Shown piece after piece: positions 13,001 through 25,000 of a stretch of DNA of 64,000 nt (positions are counted from its first letter, which is position 1; every line of letters starts with the position of its first letter). Both the position numbers and the translations under genes were made by a program. This stretch comes from Antilocapra americana. Taxonomy: Eukaryota; Chordata; Mammalia; Artiodactyla; Antilocapridae. The stretch is taken from contig ML660777.1 of assembly GCA_007570785.1 (NCBI GenBank), positions 9,540,499-9,604,498 on the forward strand, given 5' to 3'. Under the pieces are notes generated by a model. It had not been told where the DNA came from and searched no databases. It saw only the letters and a list, made by a program, of their open reading frames with translations.

Positions 13001-16000
13001 AGGATTTGAAATAGCTCAACTGGAATTCCATCACCTCCACTAGCTTTGTTTGCAGTGATGCTTTCTAAGGCCCACTTGACTTCACATTCCAGGATGTCTG
13101 GTTCTGAGTGATCACACCATTGTGATTATCTGAGTCGTGAAGATCTTTTTTGTATAGTTCTGGTATTCTTGCCACCTTTTCTTAATATCTTCTGCTTCTG
13201 TTAGGTCCATACCATTTCTGTCCTTTATCGGGCCCATCTTTGAATGAAATGTTCCCTTGGTATCTCTAATTTTCTTGAAGAGATCTCTAGTCTTTCCCAT
13301 TCTGTTTTCTTTGCGCTGATCACTGAGGAAGGCTTTCTTATCTCTCCTTGCTATTCTTTGGAACTCTGCATTCAGATGGGAATATCTTTCCTTTTCTCCT
13401 TTGCTTTTCATTCTCTTCTTTTCACAGCTATTTGTAAGGCCTCCTCAGACAGCCATTTTGCTTTTTTGCATTTCTTTTTCTTGGGGATGGTCTTAATCCC
13501 TGTCTCCTCTGATTCCTATCTCCTGTACAATGTCACAAACCTCTGTCCATAGTTCATCAGGCACTCTATCAGATCTAGTCCCTTAAATCTATTTCTCACA
13601 TACACTGTATAATCATAAGGGATTTGATTATACATACCTGAATGGTCTAGTGGTTTTCCCTACTTTCTTCAATTTAAGTCTGAATTTGGCAATAAGGAGT
13701 TCATGATCCGAGCCACAGTCAGCTCCCGGTCTTGTTTTTGCTGACTGTATAGAGTTTCTCCATCTTTAGTTGCACTGAGCACGGCCGAGAGAAGCTACCC
13801 TAGCCGGAGGCCAGGGGCGGCGGTTGAGAGGAGCTACCCACGCCCCAGGTAAGGGGCAGCAGCTGCGCTTTGCTGGAGCAGCCGTGAAGAGAGACCCCGC
13901 GTCCAAGGTAAGAGAAACCCAGAAGCGCGGCAGAGAGGAGTTACCCAGTGAGTTTAAAATTACATCTATATCCACTGGCAGCTGGCTTACAGCCCATATT
14001 ATATTTTATATGTATTTCAGTTTAGTTGCTCAGTTGTGTCTGACTTTTTGGGACCCCATGGACTGCAGCACGCCAGGCCTCCCTGTCCATCACCAACTCC
14101 CGGAGCTTACTCAAACCCACATCCACTGAGTCGGTGATGCCATCCAACCATCTCATCCTCTGTCATCCCCTCCTCCTCCCACCTTCAGTCTTTCCCAACA
14201 TCAGGGTCTTTTCAAATGAGTCATCTCTTCACATCAGGTGGCCAAAGTATTGGAGCTTCAGCTGCAACATCAGTCTTTCCAATGAATATTCAGGACTGAT
14301 CTCCTTTAGGATGGACTTGCTGGATCTCCTTGCAGTCCAAGGGACTCTCAAGAGTCTTCTCCAACACCACAGTTCAAAAGCATCCGTTCTTCGGCACTCA
14401 CCTTTCTTTATAGTCCAACTCTCACATCCATACATGACCACTGGAAAAACCATAGCCTTGACTTGACGGACCTTTGTTGGCAAAGGAATGTCTCTGCTTT
14501 TCAATATGCTATCTAGGTTGGCCATAACGTTCCTTCCAAGGAGCAAGCGTCTTTTAATTTAATGGCTGCAGTCACCATGGGCAGTGATTTTGGAGCCCCC
14601 AAAATAAAGTCTGTCACTGTTTCCATTGTTTCCCCATCTATTTGCCATGAAGTGATCTTTAAAATACTGGAGTTGTCTAATATTTATAACGATTTTGATT
14701 TAAGGCTTCAAGTTGTCAGACTTCCGCTGCTATCTTGAAACTATAATAGAGCGCTGCCCAGCATAGCTCTTGGCACGGGGCCACTGCTGTGAACCGTTAG
14801 CCCCACCCCCACCCCACCCTAGCCACCCTCCCCACCCCACCCTGTTATGCAACATCTACAGAGAGACCGTTAGCATTCCTGCTCAGCCATTGGTTGGTGC
14901 CACAGTGGCCCCTCCCACAAACAACCAACTGTCAATAAGCTACCGTTGGTGGGAGCATTCCACCAACCGTCAGCCGAGTGGTGGTCCTCTGTTGGAAAGT
15001 GAGGTAAGAGGTGGATCTCAGCTTTTTCCCTGGGCTCTCTAGCTCACCCAGCCTTGGGCCAGCAGGGACCCTGTTTTAAAGGGCTCTGGAGCTCTTGCTA
15101 AGGCCGCCCACTGGCCGAGCCCAAGCCTTGGGCAATCTCCCCAACCCCCAACTCTGTGACCTAATGGCAGTGTCCATCTGCCTGGGACATAGTTTCCAGA
15201 ACCTGTCCCTGCCATTTAGGTGGCCTGAGGAGCCTGAAGGTGGGCCAGTCCGGTTGGGTGCCTGGCTCCCTCAGTGATGACAGCTGGGCAGAGTCTGGGG
15301 ACCTGGCCCTGAGGGAGCCACCAGTTGAGATCTGCCTCATCTCAGCCAAGACCAGAGCTCAGAGGGTGAAAGCTGTGCCTTGGGACCTGGCGCTTTCCTG
15401 TCCGAACAGAGGATAATGTTTGTTTGGTAGAAATTTATAGGAACAGCATTACCTGACCATGACCTGACCTCAAGAACAGAGGCTCTGACACGGGGAAGTC
15501 TGCAACGACTAACCACACTCCCCCTCACCTTTCCTAGAAAAGGACTTTGCTGAGAGCTTTCAGGGAGTTTGGGTTTTTAAGGCCTGAGCCACCTGTCTCT
15601 TGCCTGGCCCTGAGATTAACTTTTCTCTGCTCCAAACTCCCACATTTTGGTATGTTTGGCCTCACTGTGCATTGGGCACATGGAGTTGTGTTTGGGTAAC
15701 AAAACCATTGTGCAGTATTATCACCAGTGTTCAGAGGAGATACTGTCGTATTTGTTTCCTTGTAAACCATCTTCCTGGGTGGTTCCTGGGGATGGTGTGG
15801 GGTTGAGTGAGCCCGAGGCCACCGAGGTCCACAGGGACACTGTCCACTGTAGGTGGACTGTTCCCAGCTGTTGCGTGGTTGGGAAAGAGCCCAGGGCTGA
15901 GCGCCATTCTGCATGATTCAAACTTTCCTCTTTGCCTGTTGCTTGACCTTAAGGAAATCAATTAAGTTTTCTGACTTGACTTCCTCTTCTACAAAATGCG

Positions 16001-19000
16001 GGTTCTAATGTCTGCCTTTCAGGTTTCTGAGGTTGAAACATGATAGTAAAAGTGGATGTGTGCTGTAGAAATGTTAGATGGCATGCATGTGCTGTATGTT
16101 AACTAGCTGCACAGGACCAAGCCTCTGCCAGTCCATACCTCCTCCACCCACTACCCTTTGAAAGACAACCCTAAAGGTTATATTGATTATACTCAACATT
16201 TGAAATCAGACCATAGCTGATGAGTCGGTTAGAAACTGTGATTGATTGATTATACTTAATCAACAGTTGATGGGTCAGTTAGAAACTGAATCTTCATGTC
16301 CGCAGACCATTTCTTTAAATGCCTTTCTAGTGTCCTATTAGAAAAGCATGGAGTAGCACAGAGATGACTGTTGTTGCCAAATGTTTCACGTCCATCCCCT
16401 TGGCTCAACTTCTTTTTAGATCAGGACTTACTCAAAAGAAAAAGCTACTGGCTGGATCTCCTCCAGTTATATTTGGGGTTTTTTACCTGCTAAGAGAAAC
16501 TCTCATGAAAAAAGAAAGAACAAACCAGAATAGTTGGCTTACCAGCTTAACCAGCAACTCAAAATTTGGATCATTTTTGCTGAGACTTGATTTTATATCC
16601 TGAGGGTTATCTTCTATAACATCTCCTTCCTGAGGATTAAATGCAGACTTGATTATTTGGAGGCAGGCCCTGGGATATTTAAATGCCCAGTCAGTGCTAA
16701 GCCCATGGGAAGATATCAGTAGCTCTGCCTTTGGCCCAAATCACAGTGTTCTCTAGGCACATAAATTAAGCACTCAACATAATTAAATTTTATGTTTTAA
16801 AAAATAATAATTTTTTGCTTCCTATGAACTGTGTTAAGAAACTAAATTCAGTGCAGTTGCCGTTTTCCCTGGGAGCAGCTCCTCACACGTGCCTGGGAAA
16901 CAGGCCTCTGCCTCAGTTCTGGCAGCAGTGGGCACATAAGCTACCTTACTTTCAAGATGCTAGAAGAAAAGTTCACAGTACTTTGTAAAATTCACCTCTT
17001 CTTTCACCTCATGAAAAAGTATCATAAAGAAATTCACATGCCACTTCTAGATCTGTTTCCACATTTAAATCTGGCTTATTCTTTCCTCACTTCTCCTTGT
17101 TAATTTTCTTTGTGGCTTCTACATAGATTATCACATTAAAAAATAGCCCCCTTCTGCCTGCAGCACCCCGGGGTCTACCCAAGAAATGGAACAACGGCCC
17201 ACATTTGCGTTGAAAGCTAACGATGGTTAATGATCACTACTGCTGCCCTTCCGAGTCAGAGATAAAACCGCCCCTGGCGACCCCTTGACGTGTAGGGGTG
17301 AGACTAGAAGGCAAACACCGACTTATCACCAAGACTCCTTTTGCCTTACTCTACTCAGACAAAAACACACTTCTGTTTTGTACCTGCAGACGTCCCTCGT
17401 GGCTGCCTGAGCTTTGTGTAAGACCCCTGGGCCCAGAAGCACACACGGCCAGCCAGTCTCTCCTGGGCCTGCAGGCCCCCCACCTGAGTCTGAGCACTTC
17501 ATGGCTGCTCCACATAGTCTTTCCACCCTGTCCTTTCTCTTCCCCATTTGAGGCTGACCCACCCCAGTCTGGCATGTATTTGTACTTGCGTGCGTGTGTG
17601 CTCAGTCAGGTCCAACTCTTTGTGACCCCGTGAACTTTAGCCTGCCAGGTTCCTCTTTCCATGGAATTTTCCAAATGACAATGAGTGGGTTGTCATTCCC
17701 TACTCCGGTATTTATATTTATGCCAGGTGGAGGGGAATCTACTTTGAATTTTGACAAAATAATTCAAAATTTCTAAGCATGGAACATTGTCTTCTTTCAA
17801 AATATGTAATAATGCTGATCATTCATGTAGAGAAATGATAACCTCAACCAGTCAGCAGTGACACTGTAGTTGTGTAGGTAGACATGGTTGCAGGCATAAA
17901 ATGAAAGTGAAACTCAGCCTGCTTGACTGGAGGTTAAGAGAACCCAAGCCATACAGAATCAGATTGTGGATTCCACAGATGACAGAGGCCCCCTTATCTG
18001 GGGTATCATCCCTTTGGACAGGCTCCCATGAGTGCTCAGTCATTGAAGTGCAGCAGTGGACTCCTAGACCACCCTGGCTATCTTAGAACCTGCTTACTCA
18101 GACTGGGTTTTGTTTCACCTCTGGCTCAGCAACAGCTTTTTAAGAATTTTTAAACCACTGAACTACCAGGGAATTCCCAGCTACAACTATTTCTTAAATG
18201 TAAATTTTTCTTTGTGGATAGCAAGTCAGTTTGACATAGTAATTGTGTTTGAACCTAAAATCACTTTCTCTCATTTTATATTATCTAATTATTGGGATCT
18301 TTAGAGCCTGTTCTTAGGTTAAGATGCCATCTGCTATTCATTTTGAAGGATGAACTTGAAGGAAGTAACGGAGCAGCAAACTTCACACATTTTTAAGAAA
18401 ACAATTATTTTGAGTTGATGGACCTTTGCCTTGACTCTCTCCACAGCCTGTAAGGGAGACTTTGGATCACATATTCGGAATTTTCCTCTAGGATCTTAGT
18501 TATTGCTAACATCCTACTTATTGCTGGTGCTTCTCCCAGAAAACACTTGACTACCTGAATTAGGGTCCAAAAAGAGTTGTGAGGCTTCCCAGGTGGCTCA
18601 ATGGTAAAAAAAAAAAAAAAAAAAAATCCACCTACCAGCGCAGAATCACAGGAGATGTGGTCTGAACCCTGGGTCTGGAAGATCCCCTGGAGGAGGAAAT
18701 GGCAACCCACTCCAATATTCTTGCCCGGGAAATCCTATGGACAGAGGAGCCTGGCAGGCTATAGTCCATGGGGTTGCAAAGAGTTGGACACAACTGAGCG
18801 GCTGAGCATGCATGCAGTAGTTGTGCAAATGACAGTGCCGAAGAACAACTATGACTCTGGCTGTGACCGATCACCATGGATCTATAGCATCGGTGTAAAC
18901 ACTGCAGGCATATCAAGGCCAGGAGTTACTACTGTACTACTGACTGGGCAGCAAGATGATAGATAGATAGATGAATAGATGATAGATAGATTTATAGAGT

Positions 19001-22000
19001 GAGCTGCCTACCTATCTATATGTATATATGTATGAGTACTTGGTCCTGGATTTGGCAGACTAATCCTCTTACACAAACTCTTGTGGAAGAATCTATAAAA
19101 CAGTTGTCTCAAAAGAAGGCATACTTTCCACCCCCATGGCTGAGAGTTTGTGTGCTCTTCTGGATGAATATCTACACTTTTAAAAATAAACTCCAAGGTG
19201 TGGAGAAACTCACCTCCATTTTATCCAAATTCAGCACCTGTATTTAATCTGTGGTTTTCCTTCCTAGGGCCACCAACTTTGTTTAATGGGCATCGTGTAC
19301 AAGCTCCCAAGTGTTAAATAACAGAAAACCAAATAAGAATCTAACACCTATTTTTTTCCTAATTTTATTTTTTAAAAAGGAAAATATCAAAGATATCCCC
19401 AGGCATTAAGGAGTTTAACATTTCTGTAGTTTTATTACAGGAAGGTGATGTAACAAGAGCACGTCTATTGTTTCTGATTCTCTGGAGTACCCTGATGAGT
19501 ACGTGGTCTGTGAGTTTCCTAAGAGATAGATTTAGGGGTCAGGCTACAGGGAAGCAGGGTTCTAACCTCTAAAGGCTTGGATGTCCCTGGGAATGTGTTT
19601 ATCAAGACTCCTCCTGGAGAGGATGCTTGTGGTTGGGAAGAATAAGCTGCTTCAGGGGGTGAGGGTTCTGCCAAGAGGCATGGTCTACTAAAGACAGAGG
19701 GCAGGGGCTGAATAACTGGAGGTCTTTCATTCTGCTGCGTCAGTCTAGGGCAGCTTGGCAGAGAGGACACGGCCCCAGCGGTGTTCTGTTTGCCTTTCCC
19801 AGCACTGTGCTGTCCTGTAAAGCCAGGGCAACAAAGTCTTCCAGAATATCAGTTTAATAGGGCAATGCACCATTTGCTAGTAGGTTCCTATTTGCTAGGA
19901 ACTTACAAGTCTATTCCTCCTAACAGTCTCCATGGTGACTTTGTGTTAGGAGTGGCATCCCCAGCCTTCAATCATCAAAGATAGGTGCTTTTTCAATGGG
20001 CATGAAATGGCGTTTTCATAGACATCAGTTCTCTGAATGACAATGCAATTTTCAGTATTTCTTGAATCCGTATTACTTCACTTAACCAAGAATATATGTA
20101 TTCTGAATATAGTACTGACAAAATTATTTTTGCTCGACTAAAGAACTAGCTTCAAACCCACTTTTTTTCTTTTATGAATTTGTATATCAACTAAAAGAAA
20201 AAAAGAACCATTTTTAGTTTCACCAAAAAAGTGTCCTGGGCTGCAAATGAAAATGAATAAATAAAGAATCTCTTTAGTTATGTTGGACAGAATGCAAATA
20301 TTCATTTCTTCCCCCAAGAGTCAACTAGTGTTACTCTCATCAGCATGATGCCATGTATGCTTGTAAGGAGATTAAGTGTTACTGCTGCTGCTAAGTCGCT
20401 TCAGTTGTGTCCGACTCTGTGTGACCCCATAGATGGCAGCCCACCAGGCTCCCCCATCCCTAGGATTCTCCAGGCAAGAACACTGGAGTGGGTTGCCATT
20501 TCCTTCTTCAATGCATGAAAGTGAAAAGTGAAAGTGAAGTCATTCAGTCGTGTCCGACTCCTAGCGACCCCATGGACTGCAGCCTACCAAGCTCCTCTGT
20601 CCATGGGATTTTCTAGGCAAGAGTACTGAAGTGGCTTGCCATTGCTTTCTCCGTTAGTGTTACTAACATTATGAGACCACAAAACACCCTTTTAAAAATA
20701 AAAATCCATGAAAATGAAGTTCTTACAAGAAATGACAAATTGAAAGCTTTTCAGATTAGAATTATCATTACTGATTATGAATTTCTTAAGCACATTTCTT
20801 GAACTGTACAGTGAAGCAACAGCATAAAAATGCTGCAGTAATTTTACCTTTGTGAGTAAATTGTGTGTTGCCTTTGGGTCACTTTTTGTCAGAATGACAT
20901 TTCCTTCAAAATGCTTGCTCTTTTTACTACATTTCTTCAGCAGAAAATATGACAAAAATTCCAGAGGGTTGTCCTGAAAGATTACCACCCCCCCCAAAAA
21001 AAAGAATTTTTATTTCAAATGCAGGTCAACAAGAGTGCTGCAGATATGAGAATACATTTTCTAGGAGCATTTTTAGCTTTCTAGCTAGTTAATTTACAAG
21101 TCTAGAAAATAAAGTAACTGTTATTTGAGGCAGTAAATGGAGCTTTCTGGTTAATCTTGGTTCTCGGCTTATTGTCACAGTTCAGTGAGGATGCCAAGGT
21201 CTTGTGGTAGTGTCTCAAGCTCTTCAGAACCAAAGTGGCCCACACTGGCCTCTTAACCAGAGGAGGAAAGGGGACAGGACAACTTTGGGGTATTACAGGG
21301 GAAAGAAGAGAGCCTCTAAGCAGCAGAATTCTTGGGGCAAACACCCTGGTGAGACTCCCAAATCTGGTTCCCTCTCAGGCTATAGGTTTGAACACCATGA
21401 AAAATATATCATACAAGGCTATTTTTAAATAATTTGGTGGCATAAGTACCATGAACCAACATCACACATTGAATAATTCTTGCGTGTTTGAAAACAGTGC
21501 AGAGAATTTCAGGGCCTCAGGATTATCCCTGTGAACATCCCTGATCATATTATCAGCAGAATTCTCCAGGGCCTTTATTGCTGGGCTGTGAGAGGGGTGG
21601 CTAGTGCCCTGGAGAGTTGAGTCTTCAGAGAAGAAAATCATGGCTACCTGCAACTCCTCAGGCTCCACACTTGGCCATGAGCCCAGGAGATGTCTGGTGC
21701 TTACCCAGGAAGCCAAGTTGAAACCATGACGGATAAGGAGAGTGTCCAAAGGCAATGTTAAATCCCCCACAAAGGATAATTACTACAGTGGGAAGAAAGG
21801 ATTTGAGAACTGTTTCTTGGAAAACTACAAGCCTTATACAACATCAGGTATATTAATAATACCCCATTCCTGTCCTCTTCTCAGCTTCCCCTGAACTGAG
21901 AGCTGCACACAATTATTCCTCCTTATGCACAGGGATTTGCTCCAGGGCCTCTGCAGATACCAAAATTCTCAGATACTCAAGTCCCTTATGTAAAATGGTG

Positions 22001-25000
22001 TAGTACTTGCATATAACCTAGGACATTCTCTCATATACTTTGGTGTGTGTGCTCAGAGGTTAAAGTGTCTGCCTGCAATCTGGGAGACCTGGGTTCGATC
22101 CCCGGGTTGGGAAGATCCCCTGGAGATGGAAATGGCAACCCACTCCAGTACTCTTGCCTGGACAATCCCATGGTTGGGGTAGCCTGGTAAGCTATAGTCC
22201 ATGGGATCAAACAGAGTCACACACAACTGAGCAACTTTCACTTTCACTTTGTGACCCCATGGACTATATAGCCCACCAGGCTCCTCTGTCCATGAATTTT
22301 CTAAGCAAGAATGTGGGAGCAGGTTGCCATTTCCTACTCTGGGGGATCTTCCCAACCCAGGAATCAAACCCAAGTCTCTTGCATCTCCTGCACTGGCAGG
22401 CTGATTCTTTACAACCACACTACCTGGGAAACAGCCCGATATACTTTACATATTTATTTATTTATTCATTTATTTGGCTGCACCGGGTCTTAGTTGCCAC
22501 ACATGGGATTTTCAGTCTTTAGTTGTAGCTCTCAGGATTTAGTTTCTTGACAAGGGGTTGAACCCAGGCCCCCTGCATTGGGAATGCAGAGTCTTGGCCA
22601 CTGGACCACAGGGGAAGTCCCTCCCATATACTTTAAATCATCTCTCAATTACTTGTAGTACCTAGTACAGTGTAAATGCTATGTCAATAGTTGTCAATGC
22701 ATGGCTAAATTCAAGTTTCACTTTTTGAAATTTCTGGAATTTAAAAACCAATGCATTTAATTGGTTACACCAGGTCTTAGTTATAGCATGTGGGATCTAG
22801 TTTCATGACCAGGGAACAAACTTAGGTCCCCTCCATTGACAGCATGAAGTCTTAGACACCAGGCGAGTTCCTGGGATTTTTTTTAATTAATACTTTCAAC
22901 ATGTGGTTGGGTGAATCTGAGGGTGCAGAACCCAAGGATACATATTGACTGTATTTTATTTTCCTAGAGTCTTTCTATGATATTAGAGCAGAGTATGTTT
23001 ATATACTGCCTCCCCTCACTGTGTCCTGAAGAGCATTCAAGATTTGCTTCTGATTTTTTCAGGCTTTCCCCAAGCTTATCCGCAACCAAATTACTGACTT
23101 GCTTGTTTCTGTTCTGTTGTTTTCTCTTTTCCTTCCTCTCTCATCTAGCCTTCCTTGCCTTTCATCTGTTATAGCTGGTTTCACACTTTCTCAGTTTTTC
23201 TGCCATACTACTAATTGTTTTAGCTGTTGAATAATATTTAATGTGAAATATAAGCCACTAAACATGTTTTTTGTCTAAAGGAGTCACTTCTGATGGAAAT
23301 TAATCACAAGACAGGAAACAGTGTACCATATGATTAATATCAAATAACTGAGAAAATTTTCCTATATGTCTATTTTTGTGTAATATACATCTTGGGTTCA
23401 GACTCTTTCAGTGGCTGTTTTCATAAAACTGATGCTATTTCTCTGAGGAATTGTGTCCTAAAGGATAAAGTGATAAATGCACACTAAAATTTAAGTTTTG
23501 GGGGGTTTGTAGCTTATTTTATTCAAAGGAACACTTACAGAATTTTCTTTTGAAAGTTCTATCAATCCATCTGCCAGAGCTTGTACAATTTCTTGGTTAT
23601 TCAGAATGTTAGCCACACTCATGGTATCAAATACAAATTGCCCTGTAAATATAAGTCCATATGCTTTGTAATTAATTTATTTAAGAGATGTGATCAAGAA
23701 GAAAACTCAGTTCTTACAGTTGCTTGTTAGTGGATAAAAATGCAGACTAAGAATAAAAATTCTATTATGTCATGAAGATTGTCTATCAAAACAAAACAGA
23801 AAATAAGCAAAAGCATCTAAATGTGTAGCATATAAAAAGTGCCCACCCTGACAAAGTTGATATTGGATGAAATCTATAAATTGGACAGGGAAAGAACATG
23901 TAAAAATAAACTTTACAAAGTTTAGATTCTCAATTCCACCAAACGCTCTTCCATATTCTTCATTATCTTTGTGCTCAATTCCATAAATATTTTAAGTCCA
24001 TAGGGAATAACATACAAACATATATACAGACACCTTCTATATTTTAAAAATATTTTGAGCAACTTGCATTGATTTGAAAAGCAACCTTTTTCCATTTGAT
24101 ATTCATGCCCTATGACATACATGATCAAAGAACACTTCTACTGTTAATCTTTTCATTTATTTCTCTAGTCGTTAATATTTGTGAAAGAACTAGGAGAAAT
24201 AATTTCTCCTTGTTTTTAGCCTCATAACAATTTTTAAGTATTAGCTGAACACCTACTAAATGTGGTAGAGTTAAAACCAAAAAGACAAATCCCTGCTTTA
24301 TGCAAAGAGATATGGGCATATGTTGACAGATAAAATACCTGTATGCATGTGTGTATGTTACCGATTGTGTGTAGACAGAGCAAGCCGAGGAAGGGAAGAG
24401 AGAAGCAAGACATAGATATATAATGACTTGACTGGTATAGTGCTTCAGTGACATGTGAAGAGAGGGGGGAAATGAGTTGGCAGTTAAAAATGCAAGAAAA
24501 ACCTACTTAAATAGATTTTTTAAAAAGTACTTGATTTCAAAGGACTGACTGGTTTAGATGAAGATCTAAAGTTGAAACAGAACATTGTTTCCAGAAGTCT
24601 TTATTGTGATAATTGGATCATGAGTAAGGAGTGTAAATGTGAAAACAAATTCAGTAATGTCCAATAGGCCTGTCCACAAAGCCCATGACCAAATTAAATG
24701 TTTTAGAAAGAAAATACTTAGAATTTAATTATAGAACAATTTAAGTAATAGGTGCTGTAGTCTAAGAGATGCTTAATTGGGATGTTGGTGCTTAACTTTG
24801 CCAGCAAATTGTAGAGGGAAAAGGACAGAGCTCTCTGGCTTAGCAAAGTGAATTTTGCCATGGGAAACAATTGACTGACAGATGGTAAAATGTGAAACCA
24901 GGAACTAGCTTTAGCATTTTAAAGATGAATGTATTTGTTCTTAGTGGATATTCATGATATCTGAAAAAAGCTATGAAAAACAAAGACAATAAACAGTTTT

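Noticed and set aside
17150..17480. CpG-richer stretch considered as a promoter or CpG island
   Set aside because: It is short and modest in GC, far from the 5' end of ECT2L and without promoter motifs that I could support.
21462..21770. 102-codon minus-strand open frame with protein-like composition
   Set aside because: No acceptor/donor pair fits, it is not needed for ECT2L phase, and I recognise no family. It is more likely old repeat sequence.
22060..22110. tRNA gene suggested by gggttcgatccccgggttgg
   Set aside because: This is the B-box of a Bov-tA SINE, which is itself tRNA-derived. The full cloverleaf is absent.
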